Shown here piece by piece: positions 45,226 through 57,309 of a DNA stretch of 64,000 nucleotides (its first letter is position 1; every line of letters begins with the position of its first letter). Location of the stretch: positions 17,544,444-17,608,443 of the forward strand of contig OX352765.1 of NCBI GenBank assembly GCA_947095585.1, in the 5' to 3' direction. Source of the stretch: Nephrocerus scutellatus. Its lineage: Eukaryota; Arthropoda; Insecta; Diptera; Pipunculidae. Both the position numbers and the translations under genes were made by a program. The notes below the pieces were generated by a model that saw only the letters and a program-made list of their open reading frames with translations, did not search any database and had not been told where the DNA came from.

Positions 45226-45463
45226 CTGTCCTCCAGGCGCGGGTGCTCCGACTGTATTCGCAATTGTATGCAGCACTTCGACATAGAGCTTCTCCTTTTC
45301 CTCGAAACGATCAAGGATCTCATCAATCGGTCGTTCGCGTTCATTTTCCGGCAGGGTTTCGGCACGTGTCTCAGCGGCACGAACCGCCGACATTCGACGA
45401 TTTTCACGTTTCCATGATAGCGATGTGAAACTTTCGAAATAGGAGCCATCTGTTTCCTGTACA
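45226..45463 (-). CDS. stac: stac exon (N-terminal region; first exon found)
   Basis: Acceptor TCTATTTACAG, then the third base of a codon and VQETDGSYFESFTSLSWKRE. A charged stretch follows (RAAETRAETLPENERERPID), then EILDRFEEKEKLYVEVLHTI ANTVG. The KLYVEVLHTI helix precedes C2A in this family. Ends GGQ at a GTAAG donor on a codon boundary. Because the exon opens mid-codon, at least one upstream exon is missing. No convincing candidate was found between here and 64 kb. Residues 1-80 of the partial product. Confidence 0.88.
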
Positions 45464-45469
45464 CTGTAA

Positions 45470-45950
45470 ATAGACAGACACAAAGAGAAGACATCGTATA
45501 TGAAATTATGACAGGAAGCAAGGCATGTGGAAAAAATCGATAATACGAGCACAGGCAACCACGAAATAACATCACGAAACTCCTACACTTGTACGCCGTA
45601 GGAAGAATCAGCATAACGAAAGTGCTCGAATGATGTTTTTTGGCGGTATCCTTTTATTTGTTTTTTTTTACTCAAATGCTTACCGTAATTTTTAATGCTT
45701 TGTTAGAAATAAAATATTTCTATTCAGTTGGAAATATTTTAAGTTTTATAAAATAACTCGTTGAGCGAATTAGGTAAATTGAAAAATTTTCCAACTTAAA
45801 TACAACATCTTACACTGCAAATTCATGCGAAATCAAAACTTAAGACAAAACATATTTTTATCCACCACATCTAAAGTTAAGGTGAGTCATTTTTTGAATA
45901 CTTACTAAATACGAACCTCGCTATATGTAATATTCATAACAAAGAATAGG
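45470..45950. other. Unassigned sequence upstream of the first stac exon found
   Basis: Probably stac intron. Nothing recognised. Confidence 0.4.
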
Positions 45951-45954
45951 AGAG

Positions 45955-47760
45955 AAGTACTCGATGTAACTCTCGTATCAGACCGTATAGCGTATAAGGT
46001 AAGAGAATGGAAGGTTGCAATAGAACACTCATTCTCAGACCATCGCTATTTAATCTTCAAGTTAGACATCAAAACTGCCCTTCGTGAGTTCTTTATAAAT
46101 AAAAAAAAAAAGGGCAAACTGGGGTATCTATAGGGAGATTCTAGAGAAGTGACTACCGATGGTACATGGTAGGTACTATAACAGGTGCCATGAATCGCTC
46201 ATTTGACGCTGCCTGCCCTGTGATAAAACCAAGTGGCAAACAAAAGCCAGCTTGGTGATCCGCGGAGTTAGAACCTATCAGAAGGCATGGAAGGAAAGCA
46301 TTTAGTAAAGCCAAAAGAACGGGAGTGGCTCTGGAATGGGATTCCTACAAGCAACATCTCAGAAATTATAAGAGGAAACTAAGAAATGCACAAATGAAGT
46401 CTCCATGGCTACCCAAAAGACCCGAGGCCTATAACTCTATCATCCTTTCTTCTGAAAACTCTGGAAAGACTGATAGATGTTCATAAAAGGGCTAAGGTAA
46501 AACCTAGCAGTTGAGCAAAGTCCCAACATGCTTTCTTCAAGGGGACACAGCCTTACACACCTTAGTAAGCATAATTGAGAAATCAATATACTTCCAGGAG
46601 TAGCATTCTAGGACATCGAGGGTACGTTCAATAATGTTAAAACAGAGGCAATCTGTAACTCTCAGACCTAGAGTTGGACTACCCAATAAGAAGACTAATT
46701 AATCATATACTTCTAGGCAGGATTGTTAGTGCGGAGCTGGGGGTTCCAACTTAAAGAGGCAGGTAGTTAGAGGAACACCACAAGAATGTGTATTATCCCC
46801 TCTCCACTCTGGAATATAGTAATCAACGAATTACTGTTGAAAATGGAAGGAGATGGGATAAAAGTAGTCGCGTATGCTGATGATGTAGAGTTAGCTGTCT
46901 CAGGGAAATACCTCAGAACAATTAAGGATGTTATGCAAAATGCCCTCTTAATCGTTAAAGAATGGGCAAATAAAAGCGGTCTCGGGGACAACCCGAATAA
47001 GACAGAGCTTGTCCTTTTCACCAGGAAATATAAAATTCCAACAGTAGATCCGCCAACACTAAATGGTACCTCGTTAGTTTTTTCTGATAAAGCAAGATTT
47101 CTTGGGACAATCTGGGACAGGAAACTGGGCTGGAAACCTAGTATAATAGAACGAGTAAATAAAGTAAATAAAAAATGGGGTTCGAAACCAAAGCTGGTAC
47201 ACTGGCTCTACACTTCGGAAGTGAGACCAATACTACTGTACGGGGTAAGCGTATGGTGGCCAGCTATTAAAAAAACCACGTATAAAAATATATTGGGGAA
47301 GGTACAAAGAGCGGCCTTTATGCTTATAAGCAGGGCGCTGACCAACTCACGCTCTAGAGGTTATGCTCCACCTTATACCACTAGATATATTTGGCAAACA
47401 GAAAGCGGCAATTACAGCTAAGCGACTGTTAGCTGTCAATCAGTGGAAAAGTCTTCAAAAGGGGCACTTCACCATAACTAAATCGCTAAAGCAGGAGCTG
47501 ACGGAACACCAGTGTTATGTTTTCAAAAAGGTTTTCGGACAACAATACCCTCCAGAGAAGACTGGAAGAGTGGATCCGTAACCAATAACGAAACAATACA
47601 GTTTTTCACGTATGGCTCTAAGCTAGACGGTAAGGTATGAGCAGGAGTCTTCTGTGATAAGCTGAAAGTACGCATCTCTGACCGTCTACCTGATCGCTGC
47701 AGCGTATACCAGGCTGAGGTGAGAGCGATTGAAGGGGTTATGAGTATAACGTGACATGAA
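45955..47760 (+). mobile_element. RNase H-bearing LINE (LOA/I-like), RT and RNase H part
   Basis: From the end of the endonuclease (DVTLVSDRIAYKVREWKVAI, EHSFSDHRYLIFKLDIK), through eroded RT, to RGTPQECVLSPLLWNIVINE (with a frameshift), then KVVAYADDVELAVSGKYLRT with an intact YADD. Next come GLGDNPNKTELVLFTRKYKI, ARFLGTIWDRKLGWKPSIIE and VRPILLYGVSVWWPAIKKTT. RNase H starts at about 47.59 kb (QFFTYGSKLDGKV, CSVYQAEVRAIEG) and stops in mid-domain. The TDGS Asp is Tyr here. Same family as 20.41-21.35 kb. Confidence 0.85.
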
Positions 47761-47764
47761 CATA

Positions 47765-50080
47765 AAAGAAAATGTTTGGGTATGGCTATTACAGGAAATT
47801 TAGAAAGAAGGAAGACTCTTCTACTTAATTGAGAACATTTCACTGGACCGCTGAATTTTAAAAGTAATTGAACATTCTGGGATTAGTACTCACTACAAAA
47901 TGCAATCAAAAGATAATGACAATTAATAGACTAAATTTATTTGAATTTTCTCCTTCCAACATTTCGATTAAGACGAATTTGACAAAAAAGTGTAAATTCG
48001 ATGACCAAAATTGTTCAAAGTGACATAAAAAAAACCTGAATTCAAAATCTTCTTCTTGGAACTTTGGAATTCTGAGTTAAACTAATTAAATTCCTTAATT
48101 AAGGTTTTCCTTAGTACCCAAAGTGAATTTAATTGACCGTGTCGCAGTGTTCTATGATATCCATCGATCATTGAGCAAAAATCTTATAATCTTACAAAAT
48201 TACAAGAACTCCGGTTGATAATATATACTTATACTCATATGAAATGTTTGATCAAAGCGATATCTGTGATATACTCGTAAATATCCACAAAAACTGTCTT
48301 TATTTTGAAAAATAGAAATAAAAAACTTTATTACTACCTACGTGCTAGAAAACCAAACACAAAACCCATAAACTCATGATCTCATCAAGAGTGGCACTCC
48401 ATCATTACCGCAATTACCTCCAGCACAGTACTTTACTTCACCATTGAGTCTCGCCACTTTGCCAGATAAAAACAACTTAGCCAACGCTTCATCAATGTCC
48501 TACCTGCACTTTCACATAACACCTGAATGGGGAAAATTCCTTGCCATGTATGTATTTTGCCATATTGTTGTTGCGTTTACCACGACAGCTCACTAATACA
48601 TCCACTTCAAATCTTTAGTAAACAAAAATCCATCTAGGTCGTGCTCGTATCAATATGAATGCAGTCATGTGCAAATCTCTGCAACGTATCGTGGAAATTG
48701 GAAAATACTATCGGCAGCAAAAATCGACAACAACACCAAAAAAAAAGGGGAGAAAAGCAGAAAGAAGAAAACCCCTTTCGAATCCATATGGAGCACATGA
48801 TTGATTTTCCATACAATTGAAGAGCTTGACAAATATTTACTTGTTAACAACGAGATTACGACAGAAGAATGGTGCCATGAGCAGAGTAGCACTATTCAAT
48901 GAGTCTATCAAGGGTTACGAATGAACATCGAAAAGTGCACACTGGGAGGAAAGTGAAACAAAGAAGAAGTGTTAAATACCAAACGGTTATCGAGTCTCCG
49001 CTGATATGGGGATAGACGTTCGATTTTGTTGTGAATCACACAACCAAAATAAAAACCAATTAGTTAAATTATTAGTTTATGTTTTACTCTCCAATGAGTT
49101 AACCGCTACATTAGTTTTGTTTTGTTTAAAAAAAAATTAATTAAATTGCACGGTCTCATATATGAGAATTTCAACCGACAAGTGGCTTTGCTTCGTTTAA
49201 CAAAATTTTGATTTTATTCTGTTGCTTGGCGCTTCAAGTACAATACCTTAACAACATATTTTTATGTCACTTTTGTGTGATTTATTCCACGGTTCCAACA
49301 AACTCATAAGTTCACAGAAAATGTGTACTTAACCATCGAAAAAATGTACCAATGTGGAAAATTATCTATCCACTTAACGCTTCACAGTTGGAATGGGCGT
49401 ATGTGAGTTGCGTCTAATGGAAGGTGCTTAATTGGCATTTCATCCAGAAAACTTAGAAGATAACACAGAAATTTCAATCGTTTGGTTGGATCCTCGTTGA
49501 CTGAGTGCAGTCGTTCACAATAATGGGGTAAAAAATCCCATTATCCTGCTACAACGCTGGGGCGGAATGTACTCATACAATTAAATTCAATTGAATGTGG
49601 TCCTTTGAATGTGTGACTTGTAAGTGTAGATGATAAGGACATCAAGACAATTCTAGGACATATTTTTTTAGTCGGATTACTGCGGGAACCTTAAGCCGAT
49701 TATGGCAAAAACCTTTATGAGTTGGAAAATATTGTATGTCTGGTAAAGATCAAGAAAAAGTTTTAAGTGTCAGGACTAAGTACATTAAAGCAGTTGCAAT
49801 TTTATTGCTTGGAAAATATTGTTTTCTCATCCAATTGATATGATCACAATTGCATTAATCCAAATTATGACCATTATGTGAGTTACGCTGTGGGCAGTAG
49901 TACAGGAACAGGAAAATACCGCTTTAAACCTTTACAATTCTTGAGCAGAGGCTAACGTCACAAATCATTATCCTTTAACTATAATGGATTTAAGGGAGAC
50001 GGTAACTTCTCGGCGCCGGTGGGACTACAAAAGAAGTAAACAACAAAATCGTGCAATTAACGCAGTAGAAATTACGCTTA
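47765..50080. other. Unassigned DNA
   Basis: About 2.3 kb without recognisable coding or repeat sequence. It could hold 5' non-coding stac sequence, but nothing supports that directly. Confidence 0.4.
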
Positions 50081-50084
50081 CTCG

Positions 50085-51970
50085 ACAGAAGACAGCATTG
50101 GGTTTTATAAGCCCAAAATTCTACTCAATACTGTAGTCCCCACCTTGTTATGCTGTCATGGTCTGAGTTTAACGTGAGCTTTACATACGTTGTTGTTCAA
50201 ATTCTTGCAATGTAGAGAGACGTGCAGAAAGCGTAAATTCATATGGAAAGGTAAGAGTGCTGTGCGAAATAATGGATTGGTTTCGAAGTAGCAAACAGGA
50301 GATCGTTAATGAAAATTAGAAAGAGTGTCGGAGACAAAACAGAGCCTTGGGGAACACCGGCGTTTAAGCGGTGAACAATGGATTTGAAACCGTCCAATAT
50401 GACCTAGATTGAAACGTCAGAAGGATAGTTATTACTCCAGTCAAGCTGAGCCTTATCAATTCCATACGCCAGATGCCAGACTCTGTCAAATGCCTCGGAA
50501 ATATCGAGTGCGAGTGAGTTGATTTCACCAAATTTGTGTTTCACTTTTCAGTGGGATATGCCATCAGCTTTCCTATAGAAGCCTACTGCTGGTCGCTTAG
50601 GATTTCACGTGATTCAAGTTTCAAGTGATGGCATAAGCTTACGATTGATCATCGTTTCCATAACATAAGAAAGTATGGATCTTAGCGCAATGGGTCGGTA
50701 CGAGGAAAGAGATGACGGTTCGCCTTTCTTTGGAATAGGCTGGATAAAGGCTGTTTTCCAATTCCTAGAGACGACTCCAGAAGAGTAAGAGAAATAGAAA
50801 AGCCTGCGCAGTGGCAATGCCATCGAACACCTTTTGAAAACTCTAGCGGGAACACCATCAGACCCAGCAGATTTATGAATGATGAGATCATTTAATGCTC
50901 TACCGTCTAGCCACTTGACGAGTACGAAAGTAAATCTGTCCCATAGAGGATTCGACTCTTGCAAGTTCAGGCAGCGACAAGGCACTATCTGGTATCGTGG
51001 TGCTAGCTGCGAAATATGAAGCAAGCAGATTGGCCTTCTCTATAGAGCTGACAGTTGATATGTCATTGTGAATGAGCGTTGGAGTGTCGAAGACGAGGCA
51101 GTATTTTTAATTCGTTTTACGATTGACCAAAAATTTGTACTTCCTTTGGGACATTAAAGTATTTTTTGCCTCAGTTTCTGGTCAGAGTCGAATTTGCTTC
51201 GTCTAAGTTAGGTACTGTAATCATTTCCGACTTATCTATATTTGGTTCGGTTTTCCACAGTGGGGTTTTCTTTATATAACCGAAAGCATACCTCCCAGTT
51301 CCTAGTAGCCTCTTTGCAGCTTAAATCATACCAAGCATTTTCGTTCGGTTTGATAATCCCTGTCCTGAAAGTGACAGACCTTCTCATTCCCACGTGGGCT
51401 AGTTTTGTTATCGTATCAGAAGTGGCATCCATACCACTATTGGTATTAAGTAGCCAGTTTATGCTCCTAAAGAAATTGTTGAGGCCAACCCTGTCGGCTT
51501 TCTCGTGTCGCCATACTTTTCTTTTATGAGTTTTCTCTTTAACAGCGTGGTTCGATAACGAGCAATTAGCTGTTACCACTCAATGGTCTGAAGAGCCTAG
51601 AGGTGATAATACACTGATGTCTTTGTTAGGATGTGGCGCAAGAAACAAGTTGAGGGTATAAGCGTTATGACTAACAATATCTGAAACTGGAGTGGGCTCA
51701 TTCACAAGCTGAGTGAGATTGGTAAAATCAGCAAATAACTCAACATACCTTCCTTGTGGTGTGGTTTTGTTAAGACTGAATGGCGAAGCCAACTAGAATT
51801 GTGTACATTGAAATCGCCCGCAATGACGATTCAGAAATTCTAGTAATAGAGTCAGACAGTGCATATAATTCATAACAAGTTGAGATACTGTCTAAATTAG
51901 GGCTTCTGTATATAAAGCAGTAGTGACTGTAAAGTAGTGAATCTAAAGAAAAAGTGTGTGACAAATTAAT
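50085..51970 (-). mobile_element. CR1/Jockey-like LINE, EN to RT (copy 4)
   Basis: The longest copy. Endonuclease C-terminus: GRYVELFADFTNLTQLVNEP, NAYTLNLFLAPHPNKDISVL, SPLGSSDH. Linker: HKRKVWRHEKADRVGLNNFF, RSINW. RT: LNDLIIHKSAGSDGVPARVF, KRCSMALPLRRLFYFSYSSG, NWKTAFIQPIPKKGEPSSLS, SYRPIALRSILSYVMETMIN, then the LDWSNNY, VILDGFKS and GVPQGSVLSPTLFLIFINDL blocks. It stops near 50.09 kb, before the C-terminal RT half. The enzyme is broken by frameshifts. Confidence 0.85.
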
Positions 51971-51974
51971 TTGA

Positions 51975-53130
51975 ATTTCATTCTTTTGTTACATGTAACA
52001 TATTTATATCTTATATAATAAAATACAGGTAGATATTTTGCTCAATAAAAAGACAACCTCCCAATGGTGTTATCTTTTTATATTTAATTAATTGCTCACA
52101 TAAATATTTCATTCAAAGTGCGCATAAAATTATATCGACCAAACTGATAAAATGTAAATTATTTATTAATGATAATGCTATCCACAGGAGTTGATAATAT
52201 CCCTGTAGCAGTTTATGAAGCGCAATTCGCTTAACACAGATGAGCATGAAAAATGTTCAAGTACGATGATGATTCCAGATACTCGTAATAACAGGGAATA
52301 TGCTTCACCGTTTTATTAATTGCTATAGATCTTCATTATTATGAGATCATTAAATATTCAACGCCTTTATTGCATTTGCCTTTGCTTTGTGAACAAAAAA
52401 TTTAAATCTATTCAAATTATAATTTCACTCTACAATGAATAAAAGAGTATCGTGTATAAATAGGTATGCGGCATTTTATACTCGTCGTATATGATGTCTG
52501 CGTCTATAGGACTCTGATGAAAGTTAACTTATTTTCGTTATGCAAATATTTGTGATGAAAAATAAACAGCACATATTAACTTACGTGCCAGTCCTCTTCT
52601 ATTAAAAAACAATAAACTCATTTTAACTTTACAAGTACAATTGCCTCATAATTGGATGAAAAAAAAATTGAACTCATATACGAGTATGGGACGAATGGGC
52701 TGTCCGCAACCGCTATCGCATAGGAATATTAAAATGAAGCCACGCACAGGATAGACACATAAGGATTCAGTTTAAATTCAATTTTTATAGAATTGTATAC
52801 CCATTGTTGTTGTTTTCGCAGCTGTGATTATACGCACGAGCGTAAATTTATGCAAATGAAGTTAAAGCGAATATTTTATATCATAAGAGCATAGCAGTAT
52901 ATGTGTACAGAGGAGAGTTTTGTTAGTCGCAATATTAAATTTTACTGAAGCTATATACTGCTTTGGTAAAAGTAGCTGGAGCACTAGTATTTTACCGCTA
53001 ATTTTTCGAAGTAGTCAGTTTTTGTTTGGTGTTTAGATTCTTATTGTCTGTATTAAATACCTGTCAACTCTGAGTTGGAATGCATAGCAGCAATATCCTT
53101 ATTAAATAGAAAACACACAAAATTACTATT
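51975..53130. other. Unassigned DNA
   Basis: AT-rich, no supported gene or repeat. Confidence 0.45.
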
Positions 53131-53134
53131 AAGT

Positions 53135-53752
53135 AACAGTCGTTCCGATCTATACGACTACTGCCAAGATTGAGTCAACAGTACTAATGACAGTATTCTT
53201 TAGGCGTGTCCATTTCTCTTCTACGCCCGACATCTCAGCCACAGAACTTACTCTCCCTAAATTTAGGGCGAGTCCTTACGCTTGACCATAGTTATTTTTG
53301 GTCTCTTCGTTGCGAAGGGCAGTCGTGTTGACTGGAATCTGATTTGAGGATGCAGTCTTTCGTGATGATGCAAACTGCGCTCGGAGCACCATACCAACAA
53401 GATAGTGGTCCGAGTCGACGTTGGCCCCTCGATACGTTCGTACCGTCATCAGGTTCGGGTTGTAGCGGCGGTCTATCTGGTTGCGAGTGGCTCCATCAGG
53501 AGATACCAAGGTGGCTTTGTGAATATTTTTACGTCCGAACCTTATACTCGCACCAACCAAATTATTGCTTGCTCTGCCGTCTCTATGACTCGTTGTCCAT
53601 TATCGTTAGTGTTCTTGTGTAAGCTATGGGTGCCAATGTACTGCTCCCTATCTATTTTAGCATTCATATCCCCCAGAATTATTTTTACACCATACTGAAG
53701 GTAGACATGGAGTTCTCGTTCGACTGATTCAAAGAATTCATCATGGCGCCAC
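53135..53752 (-). mobile_element. RTE-type LINE endonuclease fragment
   Basis: Minus strand: DEFFESVERELHVYLQYGVK, IILGDMNAKIDREQYIGTHS, LHKNTNDNGQRVIETAEQ, VGASIRFGRKNIHKATLVSP, DGATRNQIDRRYNPNLMTVR, TYRGANVDSDHYLVGMVLRA. GDMNAKI, TRNQID and SDHYLV are the C-terminal APE endonuclease motifs. The element is cut at both ends. Its 5' side joins a mariner remnant. Confidence 0.8.
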
Positions 53753-53835
53753 ATGCCAATAAGTTCGGTGACCATGTTATCTCCAGAAATTTATCAGTCA
53801 AATGGCCATCTAGTTCTCTGGAATTTTCTCTTTAA
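53753..53835 (+). mobile_element. Short mariner transposase remnant
   Basis: AAGTTCGGTGACCATGTTAT and CAGTCAAATGGCCATCTAGT match the 25.54-kb remnant (AATTCCGGTGACCGTGTTAT, CAGTCAGTTGACCGTCTTGT), which itself aligns to the segment before the third catalytic Asp. Only about 80 bases are left. Confidence 0.6.
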
Positions 53836-53839
53836 GACA

Positions 53840-54675
53840 TAGTTGTTGTCATAGATTGTACTTTAGCTTAAAATAATTTTGTCTGGTATATCAAATACAA
53901 GCTGCTTCATTTGAAACACATACTTGAGCACCCTACTTCAAAATCTCTAAACTCTATATATATATTGACGGTCTTTATTGTGGTAGCTCTTAAAGAAAAA
54001 AGAAGAGCACACGAACGCAAAACCAATTAATATAAAAAAGAATATTTCCTGTTCTCTCCGAGACCCTGATATTTTCTTAAAAGCATCACAATAGAGGAAA
54101 AACAACGAAAATGTTCTGAAAGGCTTCTGTACAAGTATCCTCAATTGCCATGGCTATTAATTGAATTCAATTGAAGAGCAAAATGTTAATGACCAGCTCC
54201 TGCGAGTTGTTCTATCCGTATCCTTTTATTGTTGGAAGTTAAATTTCCTGTTCCTGACTGTGAGTTGCACAATTCAATAAACAAAAGCAGAACAAACAGA
54301 CAAAATAAATTGAATTACCATGAGTACTCTTAGCTGCTGTGCGAATGGATATGCCTCTTACCAATTCAAATTATGTCAATTGTTCCTTGAGATAGTTTTA
54401 GCCAGCCAGCAGGATAGCGGAGAAACAGAATGTTGGAAATTCATTTCTACCAAAATGAATTAATATTTTCTAGGTTTTTTAACTGCGCATAATGAAATTG
54501 TACATTTTCATGGTTGCAGAACGCAAGCAGTATTCGAAAATATTCCACGAAATGTGTTTTTCAATAATTTTATTCAACTTGAATTGACCCCCGTTTGTCT
54601 GCTTGTTTTGACTTCTTCGAGGTCGTTTTTAACCAACTTTCATACTACCCCCAGTGAGCTGAATTTTTGTGAAGC
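53840..54675. other. Unassigned DNA
   Basis: No gene or repeat recognised. Confidence 0.45.
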
Positions 54676-54679
54676 TTTT

Positions 54680-56510
54680 TTTTTAATTTGCGCACGCGTA
54701 AAGGGGTTTGCACCCTTATAATGCTCGGCTATATGCTTGGCACAGCGTGGATGTTAAGGAAAAGGAGGAGAAAAGAAGTGATGTCTATGAGTTTGTATTT
54801 TGAATACCTGTGGATCGTAGTGATGTGGAGAGACAGAGCTTGACATTCCACATACGTGTTTTACGGCTAAAGAACGTATCCCTGAACTTAACTGTACGTC
54901 CGGAGATAGCTTGACGGTAAACTGATGAACATTTAGAGCGTCACGAGTATTGAGGTTGAATTCAAGGAGAGGTGGCATGCAGGTGGCTATTTCTCTTGAG
55001 CAATGCTGGTGGAAGAAGCGATCAAACAGTGACAAGCAGGAAACGTTTCTGCTATGTTCAAGCAAATCTATTGATTTCACAGTTTTCGTCATCGATAAGT
55101 TTTAGCGCACGGTTTTGTATTCTATCTAGTAAGTGCAAGGTTGTTTTAGGCACACCAGACCAGATATGAAAACTCTACTCAATTAGAATAAAAGCCTTGT
55201 AGATAGTAGCCAATTCAGAGGGAGTGAGTCTTGCGCCGTGTTAGAAAACCTAAACATTTCGCAGCTTTTTTGGCGACGGTAAATATGTGGTCATTCCAAC
55301 GTAGCTTGTCGTTAACGCACATACCGAGAATTGCGAGTTTTTCAGTTTCCTCGATGCCATTCATGGATAATGGCATGGGATTAAGGATTCACTTAGACGA
55401 CAGGAGACAGCATTGTGTTTTGGAAGCGTTAAATTCTACTCGATTGTTTTCTCCCAGGTCAGAATTTAACGTGCTAAACATACGTAGTTGTTTGAGTTCC
55501 ACTTGAGAACTGGAGGGACGTTCGTCAAACTTATATGAGAAGCTGAGAGTGCTGTCATCGGCGAAAGAGTGAATTGGATTACAAGTAATGGACAAGAGAT
55601 CATTTATAAAAATGAGAAAGAGTAAGAGGGCCAAAACAGAGCCCTGGGGAACGTCAGCATTTATGTGATATATTTTAGACTTAAAACTTTCCAAGAGAAC
55701 TTGATTTGAACTTCTAATCCAATGAGGCAGTCGACTCCATAAGCACGCATTTTGGACAAAAGAGCTGTCAAATGCCTTGGAAATATCGAGTGCCACAGCT
55801 TTACTTTCACCAAATTGATGCAAAGATCGGTGAGATATACCATTAAACGTTGCCCACGAAATCCGTACTGCCGGTCATTAAGGATTTCGTTAGTTTCAAG
55901 ATATTTCGTAAGCTGAAGAATGGATGTAACTTCTATGGGTCGGTTATGAACAATGTGACGACTCGCCTATTTTGGGTATGGGCTGGTCAAAGGCTATTTT
56001 CCATTCTCACCGGAAGAGTCTAGATGAATAGGATAGACAGAAAAGCTTACGCGATGGTAATGCCAGCTTGGAAGAACCCCTTTTGAGGAAATACCATCTG
56101 GCCCAGCGGATTTGTAAGTATTGAGATCGTTAAAAACTCTAGCAACTGCACGAGTACGAATGCAAATCTGTCACATGGAGTGTTCAATAAAATTTATTCG
56201 GTTTTCCTAAGTAGGGTTTTCTTTAAAAAACCGAAAGCATAATCCTCTCATCTCTCATACCAATAAGGATGATGTTTGTCATTGCATCAGCGGCGGGATT
56301 CACGTTGCTATCGCGAAATAATAGCAACCAGTTAAAACATCCAAAGAAGTTGTTAAGGCCGTCCCAATTGGCTTTCTCGTATTGTCATACTGCTTTTTTT
56401 TATCTTTTTTCTCTAACTGCGTGGTTTATTAACGAAAAATTAGCTGATATTACACAATGGTCTAACGAGCATTGAGGCGATAATAGATTGACGGAGTATA
56501 TATCAGGACG
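54680..56510 (-). mobile_element. CR1/Jockey-like LINE, RT to 3' end (copy 5)
   Basis: Minus strand, from eroded linker (SAGPDGIS at about 56.1 kb) through VVALDISKAF-like text (SKAVALDISKAFDSSFVQ), VPQGSVLALLLFLIFINDLL, SITCNPIHSFADDSTLSFSY, LKQLRMFSTLNSDLGENNRV, EFNASKTQCCLLSSK. Then the thumb (NVSCLSLFDRFFHQHCSREI, ATCMPPLLEFNLNTRDALNV). It ends in the 3' tail with CACCCTTATAATGCTCGGCT (plus reading) and a T run (poly-A). FADD is intact, but there are frame breaks and deletions. Confidence 0.85.
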
Positions 56511-56574
56511 AGTGGTAAGTAGCTGATGTGCTAGAGACTTTTAAAATTTTTACATGGCTCAGAACTGAATGATT

Positions 56575-57065
56575 GCGAGTCCGAAGGGCGAAGCTATATT
56601 CAGTGGACATGAACATTTTTCAGCGAACGTGTGTACATTTGTACGATTGTACGTTTGTACGTTTGTACGTTTGTTTGTCGTGTCTTGTATGTCGGCTTTT
56701 ACCAGTCAAAATTTGATGGGACTAGTTCTAAAACCATTGGTTAGCGCCTGAAACTTCGCAAAGTAAAATATGTCAATTTTAGAAATCGCTGAAATGACTG
56801 AATGGCCTATCGCTTATGAATGATTACATTTTACGGTGCATACTATTAGGCTTCTAAGATAAATTAGTCTTTAGACTGAATTACAACTAAATATACATAC
56901 ACGGGTGTGTGAAGTGACTCGCATAGCAGAATAATAATCAGCTCGTGTGTCTATAGTAGTGGAAAGTTTGTTATAGGAACTCGTATATCTCGGCTTCTAC
57001 CAGTCATAATTTAATGGGACTTGTTTTAAAACAATTGTCACGCGTGTGGCGCGTGTCACGTGAGG
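56575..57065 (+). mobile_element. Dispersed repeat with short 8-bp array, copy 2
   Basis: Same order as copy 1: GTCCGAAGGGCGAAGCTATA, TTTTTCAGCGAACGTGTGTA, a 5-unit octamer array (56638-56677), GTCGGCTTTTACCAGTCAAA, AAATCGCTGAAATGACTGAA, GGCCTATCGCTTATGAATGA, and a second CTCGGCTTCTACCAGTCATA near 56.99 kb. It ends in a GC-rich GTGTGGCGCGTGTCACGTGA stretch. Confidence 0.75.
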
Positions 57066-57101
57066 CACATGTGGCGCGCATAAAAAGATTAAATTAAGTT
57101 A

Positions 57102-57307
57102 ATAAAAATAAAATTTTAATATATCACGTTTTTAAAACGAACTTAAAAGTTTTAAATTAAAATTTAAAATGAAAAGCGTGGTGCGCATGCAACAATTCAT
57201 GCATCAGTTATCTATTGCATGTGCGTCCCAAGTTTTTTATGTTAAATCTTATTCAATAGTTTTTAGTTTGTTTTAAAAACGTGGTATATTAAAAATGTAT
57301 TTTTATT
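57102..57307. repeat. Inverted repeat, two arms of about 42 bp
   Basis: Left arm 57102-57143 (TTTTAATATATCACGTTTTT core) and right arm 57265-57307 (complement of TTTTTAATATACCACGTTTT) pair with few mismatches across a 121-base spacer. Possibly the ends of a small non-autonomous transposon or a foldback, sitting right after the dispersed repeat. Confidence 0.65.
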
Positions 57308-57309
57308 CA

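Larger units (their letters stand above)
15882..45463 (-). other. stac: stac gene region (Munc13-4/BAIAP3 homologue), eight exons, 5' end missing
   Basis: Eight exons joined through GT..AG borders give one open frame of 1139 residues plus stop. The codon phase agrees at every junction. Order: N-terminal region (1-80), C2A (about 105-300), MUN region with MHD1/MHD2 (about 390-940), C2B (about 965-1130). This is the Munc13-4/BAIAP3 family, whose members tether and prime secretory vesicles and lysosome-related organelles for SNARE-dependent fusion. Drosophila staccato acts in tracheal tube fusion. Introns measure 2192, 81, 3326, 152, 3439, 13000 and 3974 bases from the 3' to the 5' end; the large ones are packed with transposons. 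The first exon here starts inside a codon, so at least one more 5' coding exon exists. Known paralogues run about 1090-1190 residues, so little coding sequence may be missing. Confidence 0.92.

Noticed and set aside
45222..45614. 130-codon frame overlapping the first stac exon
   Set aside because: Same strand, wrong frame; the 188-codon frame contains the family-typical KLYVEVLHTI and correct phase to the next exon.
46786..47421. 211-codon frame as a host gene
   Set aside because: It is the YADD-containing RT part of a LINE, with the same sequence partly repeated at 20.4 kb.
48634..48892. Short minus-strand frames as possible upstream stac exons
   Set aside because: No family similarity, no suitable donor with the required phase (two bases of a split codon) that I could defend.
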